From Thermoflexus hugenholtzii JAD2 (GTDB taxonomy: Bacteria > Chloroflexota > Anaerolineae > Thermoflexales > Thermoflexaceae), in assembly GCF_900187885.1 (NCBI RefSeq), contig NZ_FYEK01000028.1:112873-176872 (forward strand): 64,000 nt of DNA. Reading direction: 5' to 3'. The stretch's first letter is position 1, and each line of letters begins with the position of its first letter. The notes beneath the pieces were generated by a model that saw nothing but the letters and a program-made list of their open reading frames with translations, did no database searches and was not told where the DNA came from. A program made the translations under genes and the position numbers. Positions 11,352 through 20,288 of this stretch are shown here, in pieces.

Positions 11352-11918
11352 TCAGGGCCATCCCCGCCACTCAGTCACCTCCTCGATGGGGCGGCGGGGG
11401 GTCTGGCGGGGCGGCGCATCGGGGGCCGGGTAGCCCAGATAGATGAAGCCCATGAACTGGGCGTCCTCAGGGAGGCCCAGCCAGCGCAACAGCAAGGGGT
11501 GATAGGCGGTCTCTCCGGTGCGCAGATAGGCTCCCAGGCCCATCCCGTGGGCGGCGAGCAGGATGTTCTGGATGGCGGCGGCGGTGGCCACGATGTTCTC
11601 GTGGGTCTCGATGGGGTCGCGGCCCTTGAGGCAGGCCACGGCGATGATCACCGGGGCGCGCTGGGGCCTGGCCCGCTCCCGGTTCAGCTCCGCCTCGGTG
11701 GCCTCCGGCTTGACCGTGCGGAGGATCTGGGCGAAGACCTCACCTAGCTCCTCCAGGGCGGGGCCGGTCAGCACCACGAACCGCCAGGGCTCGGTCAGTC
11801 GGTGGTTGGGCGCGCGCACCGCGGCCTGCAGCAACGTCTCGATCTCCTCTCGACGCGGCCGCTCCGGCCGCACCTTCCCGACCATGCGACGGGTCATGAT
11901 CGCTTCCAGGACGTCCAT
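11352..11918 (-). CDS. Nitroreductase family flavoprotein
   Basis: 188 residues. The family pattern is clear: ITRR-like FMN-binding start ([10 protein letters not shown]), [49 protein letters not shown] and GFIYLGYPA. Such enzymes use FMN and NAD(P)H to reduce nitro compounds or flavins; the natural substrate is unknown. The ATG at 11918 is preferred because GGGAGG lies just before it, rather than upstream starts in the same frame. It is divergent from the cox-containing operon, with an AT-rich shared control region. Confidence 0.9.
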   Translation of the reverse strand: MDVLEAIMTRRMVGKVRPERPRREEIETLLQAAVRAPNHRLTEPWRFVVLTGPALEELGEVFAQILRTVKPEATEAELNRERARPQRAPVIIAVACLKGRDPIETHENIVATAAAIQNILLAAHGMGLGAYLRTGETAYHPLLLRWLGLPEDAQFMGFIYLGYPAPDAPPRQTPRRPIEEVTEWRGWP

Positions 11919-12166
11919 CGCCGCCTCCCTCATTGAGGGGCTTTCCGGCGCCCGGCCTCGCCCCAGGGGGAGCTGCGGCCGGAACCCTGGAGCGGCGAGC
12001 GCCCCCCTTCGATCATCCCCGCATTCCCGATTTCTGTCGAAAAATGGCATGGCCCGAAACGCCTGGAGGCCTTTTCGCCCCCACCGGCGAGATCCATCGG
12101 CAGGATCTCATGAAATCCGCCTGATCTAAATTTCACAAAATTGTTATATTATTCGCAAGGTAAACC

Positions 12167-12196
12167 TTGACAGATTTCGGTGATTGGCTTTATCAT
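12167..12196 (+). promoter_or_regulatory. Promoter of the DUF59-to-mocA (CO dehydrogenase) operon
   Basis: TTGACA (12167-12172), an 18-base spacer and TATCAT (12191-12196), set in an unusually AT-rich stretch. The first gene begins at 12329, giving a ~125-nt leader. No second promoter of similar quality is visible before 20906. Confidence 0.75.
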
Positions 12197-12328
12197 AATG
12201 GAAACTGTGGCTTCCTCTCTTGGGACTCCATTGGGCTTCAAAGGCCAGGGCTCTCGATCGCCTCTTTCCGTGGGCCCACGGGCAGTCCCAGCGGGAGGGG
12301 TCCCATTGGGGTAAGGGAGGGGCCATTG

Positions 12329-13063
12329 ATGGATTCGGCGCAGGCGCAGCTCTGGCGAGCGCTGGATCGCGTTCTCGATCCCGAGCTGGATCAGTCCATC
12401 GTCCGGCTTGGGTTTGTGGAGGCGGTGGTGGTGGAGGGCTCATGCGCCCTCGTGACCCTCCGGCTGCCCACGTTCTGGTGCGCCCCCAACTTCGTGTTCA
12501 TGATGGCGGAGGACATCCGGCGCGCGCTCCTCGAAGTGGAAGGCATCCGCACGGTTCGGATCCGGTTGCTGGATCACTTCGCTTCGGAAACCATCGAGGC
12601 CGCCATTCAGGATGGGCGTTCCTTCGAAGAGACTTTCCCCGGAGAGGCGCTGGGCTCGCTGGATGAGCTCCGTCAGTTCTTCCGGCGCAAGAGCTACCTG
12701 AGCCGTCATTTCGCCCTCCTGCGCGCTCTCCGCGCCGTGGGTTTCTCCCCTTCGGAGATCTGCGCGATGCAGCTGGCGGATCTCCTTCAGAGGGAGGAGG
12801 CCTGGTGGGCCCGCCGGACGGATGGGACGCTGGTGCGGATCGAACCCGGGGAAGTGGTCTCCCGCTATTTGGAGCGCCGACAGGAGCTGGGCCTGGACAG
12901 CCGCCCGGAAGCCCCCTTGATGCTGGATCCCGAGGGAACCCCGATCCCCCCGGAGGCCTTAGAGGATTACCTGCGGCGCAGCCGCGCCAGCCTTTTAAAT
13001 TTCAGGTCCAATGCATTCCTCTGCCAGGCCCTGCTGGCCAGCCGGAAAGGAGGTGCCCCATGA
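12329..13063 (+). CDS. DUF59/MIP18-domain protein with unknown C-terminal domain
   Basis: 244 residues. The first ~100 match DUF59: VLDPELDQSIVRLGFVEAV, then LRLPTFWCAPNF with the conserved cysteine, and VRIRLLDHF. DUF59 proteins work in iron-sulfur or metal centre assembly. The remaining ~140 residues (from ~105) are helical and unrecognised. A DUF59 protein, an amidohydrolase and an alcohol dehydrogenase accompany mycobacterial propane monooxygenase genes, as I recall, but no monooxygenase is present here. The ATG at 12329 follows GGGAGGGG; the frame upstream lies before the likely transcription start. The stop overlaps the next start (ATGA). Confidence 0.75.
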   Translation: MDSAQAQLWRALDRVLDPELDQSIVRLGFVEAVVVEGSCALVTLRLPTFWCAPNFVFMMAEDIRRALLEVEGIRTVRIRLLDHFASETIEAAIQDGRSFEETFPGEALGSLDELRQFFRRKSYLSRHFALLRALRAVGFSPSEICAMQLADLLQREEAWWARRTDGTLVRIEPGEVVSRYLERRQELGLDSRPEAPLMLDPEGTPIPPEALEDYLRRSRASLLNFRSNAFLCQALLASRKGGAP

Positions 13064-14091
13064 TCCGCGTCGATGGACAGGAGATCTTCGTGATCGACGG
13101 ACACATCCACTTCTGGGATGGGAGCCCGGAGAACTGGCGAAACAAATACGGAGAGGGCTGGATGCAATGCTTCTACGATTACCACAAGTCCCTCAGCCCC
13201 GCCGATTACGTCTGGCCCTTCGATAAATACTGCAAATACGATGAGGAAACGCTGATCCGGGACCTCTTCCTCGAAGGCTATGTGGACATGGGGATCTTTA
13301 ACTCCACCTATCTCACCGAGTTCTTCAAGAACGGTTTCAACACCCATGTCCAGAACTACGTCCTCAAGCAGAAGTATCCCGAGCGCTTCATCCTATGCGG
13401 CACCTTCGATCCCCGCTGGGGGGAGAAGGGGCTGGATGAGTTCCGGCGGATGGTCGAGGAATATCCGATCCAGGGCCTGAAGCTCTACACGGCGGAGTGG
13501 CGCGGGGAGTCCCGGGGCTGGCGGCTGACGGACCCGATGGCTTACCGCTATCTGGAGCTCTGCCGGGAGCTGGGGATCCGTAACATCCACGTCCATAAAG
13601 GCCCCACGATCTATCCGCTGAACAAGGACGCCTTCGATGTGCATGATGTGGATCAAGCGGCCTCCGACTTCCCCGATTTGAATTTCATTGTGGAACACTG
13701 TGGTCTGCCGCGCCTGGACGACTTCTGCTGGATCGCGAAGCAGGACAAGAACGTCTACGCGGGCTTGGCGGTGGCCATCGCCTTCATTCACTCCCGTCCG
13801 CGTTACTTCGCCGAGATCATTGCGAACCTCCTCTACTGGCTGGGGCCGGATCGGATCCTCTTCGGCAGCGATTACGCCCTCTGGTCGCCCCGCTGGATCA
13901 TCGAGAAGTTCATGGCCTTCGAACTGCCCCCGGATATCCGAGAGGAATACGGGGTCGATCTGACGCTGGAGACCAAGCGCAAGATCCTGGGGGAGAACGC
14001 GGCGCGCCTTTATGGGATCGACATCGCTGCCCAGCGGGAAAAGCTCCAGCGCGATCCCATCGGCCAGCGGCTGGCGGCTCAGGTGGCGTAA
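13060..14091 (+). CDS. Amidohydrolase family 2 (ACMSD-like) protein
   Basis: 343 residues, TIM-barrel metal-dependent hydrolase or decarboxylase. Visible ligands: H15-x-H17 in DGHIHFW, the histidine of NIHVHKGPT, VEHCGLPRLDD and the aspartate of FGSDYALWSP. These match the amidohydrolase_2 family (ACMSD, gamma-resorcylate decarboxylase relatives). Substrate is unknown. The ribosome site AAAGGAGGTG is strong and the start overlaps the DUF59 stop, so the two products are made together. Relatives occur in propane/acetone monooxygenase clusters where their role is also unclear. A hairpin at 14127-14166 separates it from the alcohol dehydrogenase. Confidence 0.85.
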   Translation: MIRVDGQEIFVIDGHIHFWDGSPENWRNKYGEGWMQCFYDYHKSLSPADYVWPFDKYCKYDEETLIRDLFLEGYVDMGIFNSTYLTEFFKNGFNTHVQNYVLKQKYPERFILCGTFDPRWGEKGLDEFRRMVEEYPIQGLKLYTAEWRGESRGWRLTDPMAYRYLELCRELGIRNIHVHKGPTIYPLNKDAFDVHDVDQAASDFPDLNFIVEHCGLPRLDDFCWIAKQDKNVYAGLAVAIAFIHSRPRYFAEIIANLLYWLGPDRILFGSDYALWSPRWIIEKFMAFELPPDIREEYGVDLTLETKRKILGENAARLYGIDIAAQREKLQRDPIGQRLAAQVA

Positions 14092-14126
14092 ACCCGGATG
14101 GATAGAAGGCCCCCGAAGAGGAATTT

Positions 14127-14166
14127 AGGGCCCAAGGCATGATCCGCAAGGATATCCTTGGGCCCT
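14127..14166 (+). other. Hairpin between amidohydrolase and alcohol dehydrogenase genes
   Basis: An 11-bp perfect inverted repeat (AGGGCCCAAGG, 14127-14137, with its complement at 14156-14166) and an 18-base loop, followed by TTTAAGATTATT. It could be a partial terminator or a processing site that sets different transcript levels for genes before and after it. Confidence 0.55.
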
Positions 14167-14192
14167 TTAAGATTATTCATCGGAGGTCAGCC

Positions 14193-15236
14193 ATGAAAGC
14201 GGCCCGCCTCTACCAGTATGACCCGCATCTGAACGTCCAGCTGCAAATTGAGGAGGTCCCGGAGCCGAAGATCACTGCTCCGGACGAAGTCATTGTGCGT
14301 ATTGGGGCAGCTGGCCTCTGCCGCACCGATCTGCACATCATCGAAGGCGTGTGGCGGAGCATTCTGGATCCAGACGGGAAGTTGCTCCCCTACATCCCTG
14401 GCCACGAGAACGCCGGCTGGGTGGAGGAGGTGGGGAGCGCGGTGACCTCGGTGAAGCCGGGGGATGCCGTGATTTGCCATCCTCTCCGGACCTGCGGAGT
14501 ATGCCTGGCGTGCCGTCAAGGGGAGGATATGTATTGCGAGCGGGGCGTCTTCCCTGGTCTGAACGCTAACGGGGGGTTCGCCGAATATCTGGTGACGAAC
14601 GAGCGGGCCCTGGTTAAACTTCCCGATGGGGTGACCCCTGCCGATGTGGCCCCGCTGGCCGATGCGGGCCTCACCGCCTATCGGGCCGCCAAGCGGGCGG
14701 CGAAATTGCTCCCTCCGGGAACCTCCTGTGTGATCATCGGGATCGGCGGTCTGGGCCACATCGCCCTCCAGGCGCTGCGCGCCCTCTGCAGCGCTCGCAT
14801 CATCGCCGTGGACATCTCGGAGGCCGCCCGCCAACTGGCCCGGGAGCTGGGGGCGGATCACGTCCTCGCCGGCGGCCCGGACCTGGTGGCCGAGGTCCGG
14901 GAGCTCACCCAAGGAGGGGCCCACGTGGTGATCGACTTCGTCGGGGAGGCGGGGGTTGAGCAACAAAGCTGGCAGATGCTGCGGCGGGGCGGGACCCACT
15001 TCGTGGTTGGTTACGGCGGCAAGCTGGAGGTCCCCACGGTGCAGATGATCTTCAACGAGATGGCCATCGCCGGAAGCCTGGTGGGGAACTACACGGAGCT
15101 GGTGGAGCTGATGGACCTCAACGCCCGCGGGCTGGTGAAGGTGCACACCCGGCAGTATCGGCTGGGCCAGATCAACCAGGCCATCGATGATTTCAAGAAC
15201 CGCCGTTACATCGGCCGCGCGGTGATCATCCCGTAG
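14193..15236 (+). CDS. Zinc-dependent alcohol dehydrogenase (MDR superfamily)
   Basis: 347 residues. Catalytic zinc ligands are visible in GLCRTDLHIIEG (C43) and PGHENAG; the structural zinc motif is intact as CGVCLACRQGEDMYC. The NAD(P)-binding fold has IIGIGGLGHIALQ followed by VDIS, the acidic residue favouring NAD. It oxidises a primary or secondary alcohol; the neighbouring amidohydrolase and DUF59 genes recall propane-oxidation clusters where such enzymes take 2-propanol or 1-propanol, but that is inference. GGAGGT precedes the ATG at 14193. It ends 15 bases before coxM, so it is likely in the same transcript. Confidence 0.92.
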   Translation: MKAARLYQYDPHLNVQLQIEEVPEPKITAPDEVIVRIGAAGLCRTDLHIIEGVWRSILDPDGKLLPYIPGHENAGWVEEVGSAVTSVKPGDAVICHPLRTCGVCLACRQGEDMYCERGVFPGLNANGGFAEYLVTNERALVKLPDGVTPADVAPLADAGLTAYRAAKRAAKLLPPGTSCVIIGIGGLGHIALQALRALCSARIIAVDISEAARQLARELGADHVLAGGPDLVAEVRELTQGGAHVVIDFVGEAGVEQQSWQMLRRGGTHFVVGYGGKLEVPTVQMIFNEMAIAGSLVGNYTELVELMDLNARGLVKVHTRQYRLGQINQAIDDFKNRRYIGRAVIIP

Positions 15237-15251
15237 GAAAGGGGGTCAACG

Positions 15252-16136
15252 ATGTTCCCGGCACCCTTCGAGTATGTCGCCCCATCCACTCTCGATCAGG
15301 CCATCCGCCTCCTGCAACAACACGGTCCAGACGCCCGCCTTCTCGCCGGGGGGCAGAGCCTGATCCCCATGATGCGCTTCCGGCTGGTCAACCCGAGGAT
15401 CCTCATCGATCTCCATCGCATCCCCGGCCTGGACCTCCTGGAAGAGGCGCAGGGGGTCCTCCGCATCGGGGCCATGGTGCGCCATCGCACGGTGGAGCGA
15501 GCCCCCCTGATCCAACAACGCTACCCGCTCCTGGCGGACACAGCGCGGGTCATCGCCGACCCCATTGTGCGCAATCGGGGCACCGTTGGAGGCTCCATCG
15601 CCCACGCGGATCCGGCAGGGGATTGGGGGGCAGCCCTCCTGGCGGCGAAGGCGGAGGTGGTGATCACCGGCCCCCAGGGCCGCCGGATCCGCCAGCGCGC
15701 CATGCCGCTGGAGGAGTTCTTCACCGGGCCTTTCATGACGGCTCTGGAACCCGGCGAGATCGTGACGGAGATCCGGGTTCCGGCTCCCGGGCCGCGGGAG
15801 GCAGGCGCCTATCTCAAAATCGAGCGCAAGGTAGGCGACTTCGCTGTGGTCGCTGTGGGGGTCCAGATCGCCCTGGATGCGGACGGGATTTGCCGGAAAG
15901 CCGGCATTGGGCTGTGCGCGGTCGGGCCGACCTCGTTGCGGGCACGGGAGGCGGAGGAGTGGTTGATCGGCAAGCGGCTGGATGAGGGCGTTATCGCCCG
16001 GGCGGGGGAGCTGGCCGCCGCGGCCTCTCAGCCCAACAGCGATACCCGGGGGCCCGCGGAATACAAACGGGACATGGTGCGTGTTCTGACGATCCGGGCC
16101 CTCCGGAAAGCCCTGGGACGCATCCCAGGGGCGTGA
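15252..16136 (+). CDS. coxM: CO dehydrogenase medium subunit, FAD-binding
   Basis: 294 residues. FAD-binding motifs [13 protein letters not shown] near the N-terminus and [21 protein letters not shown] are those of the medium subunit of molybdenum hydroxylases; in CO dehydrogenase it passes electrons from the Fe-S subunit to the quinone pool. The C-terminal half carries the CO_deh_flav_C domain. The start follows AAAGGGGGTC. Its place before coxS and coxL gives the M-S-L order typical of form I CO dehydrogenase. Confidence 0.94.
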   Translation: MFPAPFEYVAPSTLDQAIRLLQQHGPDARLLAGGQSLIPMMRFRLVNPRILIDLHRIPGLDLLEEAQGVLRIGAMVRHRTVERAPLIQQRYPLLADTARVIADPIVRNRGTVGGSIAHADPAGDWGAALLAAKAEVVITGPQGRRIRQRAMPLEEFFTGPFMTALEPGEIVTEIRVPAPGPREAGAYLKIERKVGDFAVVAVGVQIALDADGICRKAGIGLCAVGPTSLRAREAEEWLIGKRLDEGVIARAGELAAAASQPNSDTRGPAEYKRDMVRVLTIRALRKALGRIPGA

Positions 16137-16188
16137 GGGGGAAGAAGACCAGGACCCGCTCCATCTCGTTGAGATCCGGGAGGGAACG

Positions 16189-16743
16189 ATGCCGGCTCGC
16201 AAGGGAAAGCGGACGACCGGAGCGCCGCGCCGGGGGTCCACGCCCGAGGCCGTGGAGGCCCCCCGGCCTGCGGCTCGCCAGCGGATCCATGTGACCGTCA
16301 ACGGCCGCCCCTACGAGGCGGAGGTGGAGGCCCGCACACTCCTGGTGTATTTCATCCGGGACACGCTGGGGCTCACAGGAACCCATGTGGGCTGTGATAC
16401 GACCAGCTGCGGGGCATGCACCGTCCTTCTGAATGGAGAGGCTGTCAAAAGCTGCACCGTGTTCGCCATCCAGGCCGACGGGGCGGAGATCATGACCGTG
16501 GAAGGCTTGGCGAAAGACGGCGAACTGCACCCCCTGCAGAAGGCATTTTGGGAACACCATGGCCTTCAGTGCGGGTTCTGCACGCCCGGCATGCTGATGG
16601 CCGCCTACGCCTTCCTGAAAGAGAACCCCCGCCCCAGCGAGGAGGAGATCCGCATCGCCATCTCCGGCAACCTGTGCCGATGCACGGGATACATGAACAT
16701 CGTCAAAGCCATCCAGCACGCCGCGCAGGAGATGGCCGCCTGA
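16189..16743 (+). CDS. coxS: CO dehydrogenase small subunit, two [2Fe-2S] clusters
   Basis: 184 residues. The plant-type ferredoxin motif [16 protein letters not shown] plus a later cysteine, and the second cluster motif QCGFCTPGM with NLCRCTGY, are complete. It relays electrons from the molybdenum subunit to FAD. A basic N-terminal extension of ~30 residues (Arg/Pro/Ala-rich) precedes the usual start at RIHVTVNG; whether it is translated depends on the ATG used, the first having a GGGAGG site before it. Confidence 0.95.
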   Translation: MPARKGKRTTGAPRRGSTPEAVEAPRPAARQRIHVTVNGRPYEAEVEARTLLVYFIRDTLGLTGTHVGCDTTSCGACTVLLNGEAVKSCTVFAIQADGAEIMTVEGLAKDGELHPLQKAFWEHHGLQCGFCTPGMLMAAYAFLKENPRPSEEEIRIAISGNLCRCTGYMNIVKAIQHAAQEMAA

Positions 16744-16771
16744 ATGTGATCCTGTCGCTCAGGAGGTCGCT

Positions 16772-19123
16772 ATGGCGCTCCCAGAGCAAGCCCATGCCGT
16801 TCTGGGCCATCCGGTTCGACGGAAGGAGGACATGCGGTTCATTCAGGGCCGTGGACGCTACCTGGACGATATCGTGCTGCCCCGCATGGCCTATCTGGCC
16901 CTGGTGCGCAGCCCCTATGCCCACGCCCGCATCCGGTCCATCCGCGTGGATGCCGCGAAGGCGATCCCCGGCGTGCTGGCAGTAATCACCGGAGAGGATT
17001 TGGAGGAGCTCGGCCTGGCCTGGATGCCCACCCTGGCCGGGGACAAGCAGATGGTCCTGGCGGTGGGCAAAGTGCTCTTCCAGTATCAGGAGGTCGCCGC
17101 GGTGGTGGGGGAGACCCGGGAGGCAGCGGTGGATGGGGCCCAGGCGGTGGAGGTGGATTACGAGCCCCTCCCGGTGGTGGTAGATCCCTTCCGGGCCCTG
17201 GAGCCGGACGCGCCGGTTCTGCGGGAGGACCGGGAGCAGAAAACCAATCACATCTGGCACTGGGAGGTAGGGGATCGGGAAGCAACCGAGGAAGCCTTGC
17301 GGCGCTCCGACGTGGTGATCCGGGAACGCATCCGATTCCAGCGGGTCCATCCGGCGCCCTTAGAACCATGTGGTTGCATTGCGGACTTCGATCGGATCAC
17401 CGGTCGGCTGACCCTTTATGTGACCTCTCAGGCTCCTCATGCTTACCGGACGCTACTGGCCCTGGTGACCAAGCTCCCCGAGCACATGATCCGGGTGATC
17501 TCACCGGACATCGGCGGGGGGTTCGGGAACAAGGTGGCGATCTACCCCGGCTATGTGTGCGCCGTCGTGGCCTCGATGATGCTGGGACGCCCGGTGAAGT
17601 GGGTGGAGACGCGCACGGAGAACCTGACCTCCACCTCCTTCGCCCGGGATTACCATATGATGGTGGAGCTGGGAGCCACCCGGGAGGGGAAGGTGACAGC
17701 CCTGCGGGTGAAGACCATCGCCGACCATGGTGCCTTCGACGCCTCCGCGAACCCCACCCGTTTCCCCGCTGGGCTGTTCAGCATCTGCACGGGCTCGTAT
17801 GACTTCCCGGTGGCCTTCGCCGAGGTGGACGCTGTCTACACCAACAAGGCCCCTGGCGGGATCTCCTATCGCTGCTCGTTCCGAGTGACCGAGGCCTCCT
17901 ATCTGATCGAGCGGGCGATGGACATCCTGGCGGACGAGCTGGGGATGGACCCGGCGGAGCTGCGGCGGCGGAACTTCATCCCTCCAGAGAAATTCCCCTA
18001 TCGCTCGGCCCTGGGTTGGACCTACGACAGTGGCAACTATGTGGCGGCCCTGGACCGGGCGCTGGAGCTGATCGGCTATGAGGAGCTCCGGCGGGAACAG
18101 GAGGAGCGCCGGCGTCGGGGCGAGCTAATGGGCATCGGCATCTCCTCCTACACGGAGATCGTGGGGGCCGGGCCGAGCCATACCTTCGACATCGCCGGCC
18201 TGAAGATGTTCGATAGCTGCGAGATCCGGGTCCATCCCACCGGCAAGATCCTGGCTCGCTTCGGCACCCGGCATCAGGGGCAGGGCCATGAGACGACCTA
18301 TGCCCAGATCATCGCCCATGAACTGGGGGTCTCGGTGGAGGATGTGCTGGTCGAGGAAGGGGATACCGACACCGCCCCTTACGGCTTGGGGACCTACGCC
18401 AGCCGCAGCACCCCCACTGCGGGGGCGGCGGCAGCGATGTGCGCCCGCCGCATCCGCGAGAAGGCCCGCAAGATCGCCGCCCATCTGCTGGAGGCGGCGG
18501 AGGAGGACATCGTCTGGGAGGAAGGGCGCTTCATCGTCCGAGGCGTCCCCGGAAAGTCCGTGACCTTCCCCCAGGTGGCCTTCGCCGCCTACACCAACCC
18601 CCCTCCGGGGATGGAGCCGGGCCTGGAAGCCGTTTACTACTACGACCCCCCGAACCTCACCTTCCCCTTCGGAACCTATGTTTGTGTGGTGGACATCGAT
18701 AAGGGGACCGGACAGGTGAAGGTCCGGCGGTTTGTGGGCGTTGATGATTGCGGGACGGTGATCAACCCGATGATCGTGGAGGGCCAGATCCACGGCGGCC
18801 TCACGGAGGGCTTCGCCATCGCCTTCATGCAGGAGATCGCCTACGATGAGAACGGCAACTGCCTCTCCTCGAACTTCACGGAATACCTGATCCCCACCGC
18901 CGTGGAGACCCCACGATGGGAGCTGGACCGCACAGTGACGCCGTCCCCGCATCACCCGCTGGGGGCCAAAGGGGTGGGCGAGTCGGCCAACGTGGGCTCC
19001 CCAGCTGCCTTCGTCAACGCCGTGGTGGACGCACTGTCCCATCTGGGGGTGCGCCACATTGACATGCCCATCACCCCATGGAAGATCTGGAGGATCCTGC
19101 GGGAACACGGGATCACCGAGTGA
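16772..19123 (+). CDS. coxL: Form I CO dehydrogenase large (molybdenum) subunit
   Basis: 783 residues, close to known CoxL. The active-site loop reads GGISYRCSFR with C368, the cysteine that bridges copper in the Mo-S-Cu centre; this loop distinguishes form I from form II (AYRGAGR) enzymes. Other motifs: SPDIGGGFGNK, GQGHETTYAQIIA, EEGDTDTAPYGLGTYASRST and HHPLGAKGVGES with E737 near the molybdenum. Long stretches match my recollection of Oligotropha CoxL. It oxidises CO to CO2 with water. AGGAGG precedes the ATG. Genes for coxD, coxE and coxG, usually nearby and needed for copper-sulfur maturation, are not in the operon. Confidence 0.96.
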   Translation: MALPEQAHAVLGHPVRRKEDMRFIQGRGRYLDDIVLPRMAYLALVRSPYAHARIRSIRVDAAKAIPGVLAVITGEDLEELGLAWMPTLAGDKQMVLAVGKVLFQYQEVAAVVGETREAAVDGAQAVEVDYEPLPVVVDPFRALEPDAPVLREDREQKTNHIWHWEVGDREATEEALRRSDVVIRERIRFQRVHPAPLEPCGCIADFDRITGRLTLYVTSQAPHAYRTLLALVTKLPEHMIRVISPDIGGGFGNKVAIYPGYVCAVVASMMLGRPVKWVETRTENLTSTSFARDYHMMVELGATREGKVTALRVKTIADHGAFDASANPTRFPAGLFSICTGSYDFPVAFAEVDAVYTNKAPGGISYRCSFRVTEASYLIERAMDILADELGMDPAELRRRNFIPPEKFPYRSALGWTYDSGNYVAALDRALELIGYEELRREQEERRRRGELMGIGISSYTEIVGAGPSHTFDIAGLKMFDSCEIRVHPTGKILARFGTRHQGQGHETTYAQIIAHELGVSVEDVLVEEGDTDTAPYGLGTYASRSTPTAGAAAAMCARRIREKARKIAAHLLEAAEEDIVWEEGRFIVRGVPGKSVTFPQVAFAAYTNPPPGMEPGLEAVYYYDPPNLTFPFGTYVCVVDIDKGTGQVKVRRFVGVDDCGTVINPMIVEGQIHGGLTEGFAIAFMQEIAYDENGNCLSSNFTEYLIPTAVETPRWELDRTVTPSPHHPLGAKGVGESANVGSPAAFVNAVVDALSHLGVRHIDMPITPWKIWRILREHGITE

Positions 19124-19137
19124 ACACAGAGAGAGCG

Positions 19138-19180
19138 CCGGGGATGGGGCGGATGCTTCAGAGGCCTGCCCCATCCCCGG
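19138..19180 (+). other. Hairpin after coxL
   Basis: A 13-bp perfect inverted repeat, CCGGGGATGGGGC (19138-19150) and its complement (19168-19180), loop 17 bases, no T-run. It begins 14 bases after the coxL stop. Rather than a terminator it may protect the coxMSL message or reduce read-through to the maturation genes. Confidence 0.6.
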
Positions 19181-19229
19181 CCGGATCGGCAGGACAACCT
19201 GTTCTGCCAGGGATGGAGGGTGAGGTCCG

Positions 19230-20237
19230 ATGGGCTGGCGTCTGAGCGGGGGGCTTCGGCTGGATGAGCTGATCCGGGATCTGGAGGCGCGCGGGGAGGC
19301 GTTCGTGATCGCCACCGTGGTCCGCCGGCAGCCTCCAGTATCGGCGCACGTAGGGGATCGAGCGGTGATCACCGCCGATGGACGGATCTACGGTTGGGTG
19401 GGCGGGGGCTGCGCTCATGATCTCATCCTCCGGGAGGCCCGGGCCGTGCTGGCGAGCCGCCGACCGCGCCTCCTGCGCATCGCACCGGAGGCGAACGGGG
19501 AGGACATCGAAGAAGAAGCCCGCACCGTGGCGACCATGGCCTGCCCCAGCCGGGGGGAGCTGGAGGTCTTCCTGGAGCCGTGGGTCCGGGAGCCGCAGCT
19601 GTTGATCTTCGGGGAATCCCCCCTGGCCCAGGCCCTGGCCGTGTTCGGCCAGGTTTTGGGATACGAAGTCACTCGGTTGGTCCAGCGAATGCCCTCCCCG
19701 GAGGAGACATCGGGGATCCGGCTCACGCCCCTGGAAGCTATGCCTGCTTTCTCCCCGAACGACGAGCTCTATGTGGTGGTGGCCTCGATGGGCCACTACG
19801 ACGAGGAAGCCTTGGCGGCCGCCCTGCGCACCCCTGCCCGCTACATTGGCCTGGTGGCCAGCCGCCGTCGAGCCCAGGCGCTCCTGAACTTCCTGCAACA
19901 GTCCGGGTGGTCCGAAGCGGACCTGGGGCGAATTCGGGCCCCTGCGGGCCTGGACCTCGGGGCAGTGACCCAGGAGGAGATCGCCCTTGCGGTGATGGCG
20001 GAGATCATGCAGGAGCGACGGCGGGCGATGGCTGAACGGATGGTTTCGTTGGAATCGACTTCTCCGCGGGCCCGGGATCCGGTCTGCGGGATGGAAGTGG
20101 AGGTGGCGACAGCCCGCTATCACGTGGAATGGGGGGGGCAACGGTTCTATTTCTGTTGCGCCCATTGCCGGCAGGCGTTCCTCGCGGATCCTGCCCGCTA
20201 CACGCCAGCGGTTGCTCAGCCAGAACGGGGGCAGTAA
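19230..20237 (+). CDS. XdhC/CoxI-type maturation protein fused to a C-terminal YHS domain
   Basis: 335 residues. Residues ~1-85 are the XdhC_CoxI domain (GDRAVITADGRIYGWVGGGC), residues ~115-265 the XdhC Rossmann domain (LLIFGESPLAQALAVFG, then HYDEEALAAAL and RYIGLVASRRR). XdhC proteins load sulfurated molybdenum cofactor into Mo hydroxylases. The last ~50 residues are a YHS domain: RDPVCGMEV, YHVEWGGQRFYFCCAHC, LADPARYTP. YHS domains are found in copper and heavy-metal proteins, so the fusion might couple cofactor insertion with copper supply for the Mo-Cu site; that is inference. GGAGGGTGAGG precedes the ATG. Confidence 0.9.
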   Translation: MGWRLSGGLRLDELIRDLEARGEAFVIATVVRRQPPVSAHVGDRAVITADGRIYGWVGGGCAHDLILREARAVLASRRPRLLRIAPEANGEDIEEEARTVATMACPSRGELEVFLEPWVREPQLLIFGESPLAQALAVFGQVLGYEVTRLVQRMPSPEETSGIRLTPLEAMPAFSPNDELYVVVASMGHYDEEALAAALRTPARYIGLVASRRRAQALLNFLQQSGWSEADLGRIRAPAGLDLGAVTQEEIALAVMAEIMQERRRAMAERMVSLESTSPRARDPVCGMEVEVATARYHVEWGGQRFYFCCAHCRQAFLADPARYTPAVAQPERGQ

Positions 20238-20288
20238 GCGGACCGTGGTTGCCCGCCTGCTCCTTCCAGTTGTCCCCACACAGGAAGC

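Noticed and set aside
12167..12328. Extended N-terminus of the DUF59 protein
   Set aside because: The in-frame extension covers the promoter and leader; the GGGAGGGG-ATG at 12329 is better.
16772..19123. Xanthine dehydrogenase or form II hydroxylase as the identity of the large subunit
   Set aside because: The SYRCSFR loop and long similarity to CoxL indicate form I CO dehydrogenase.
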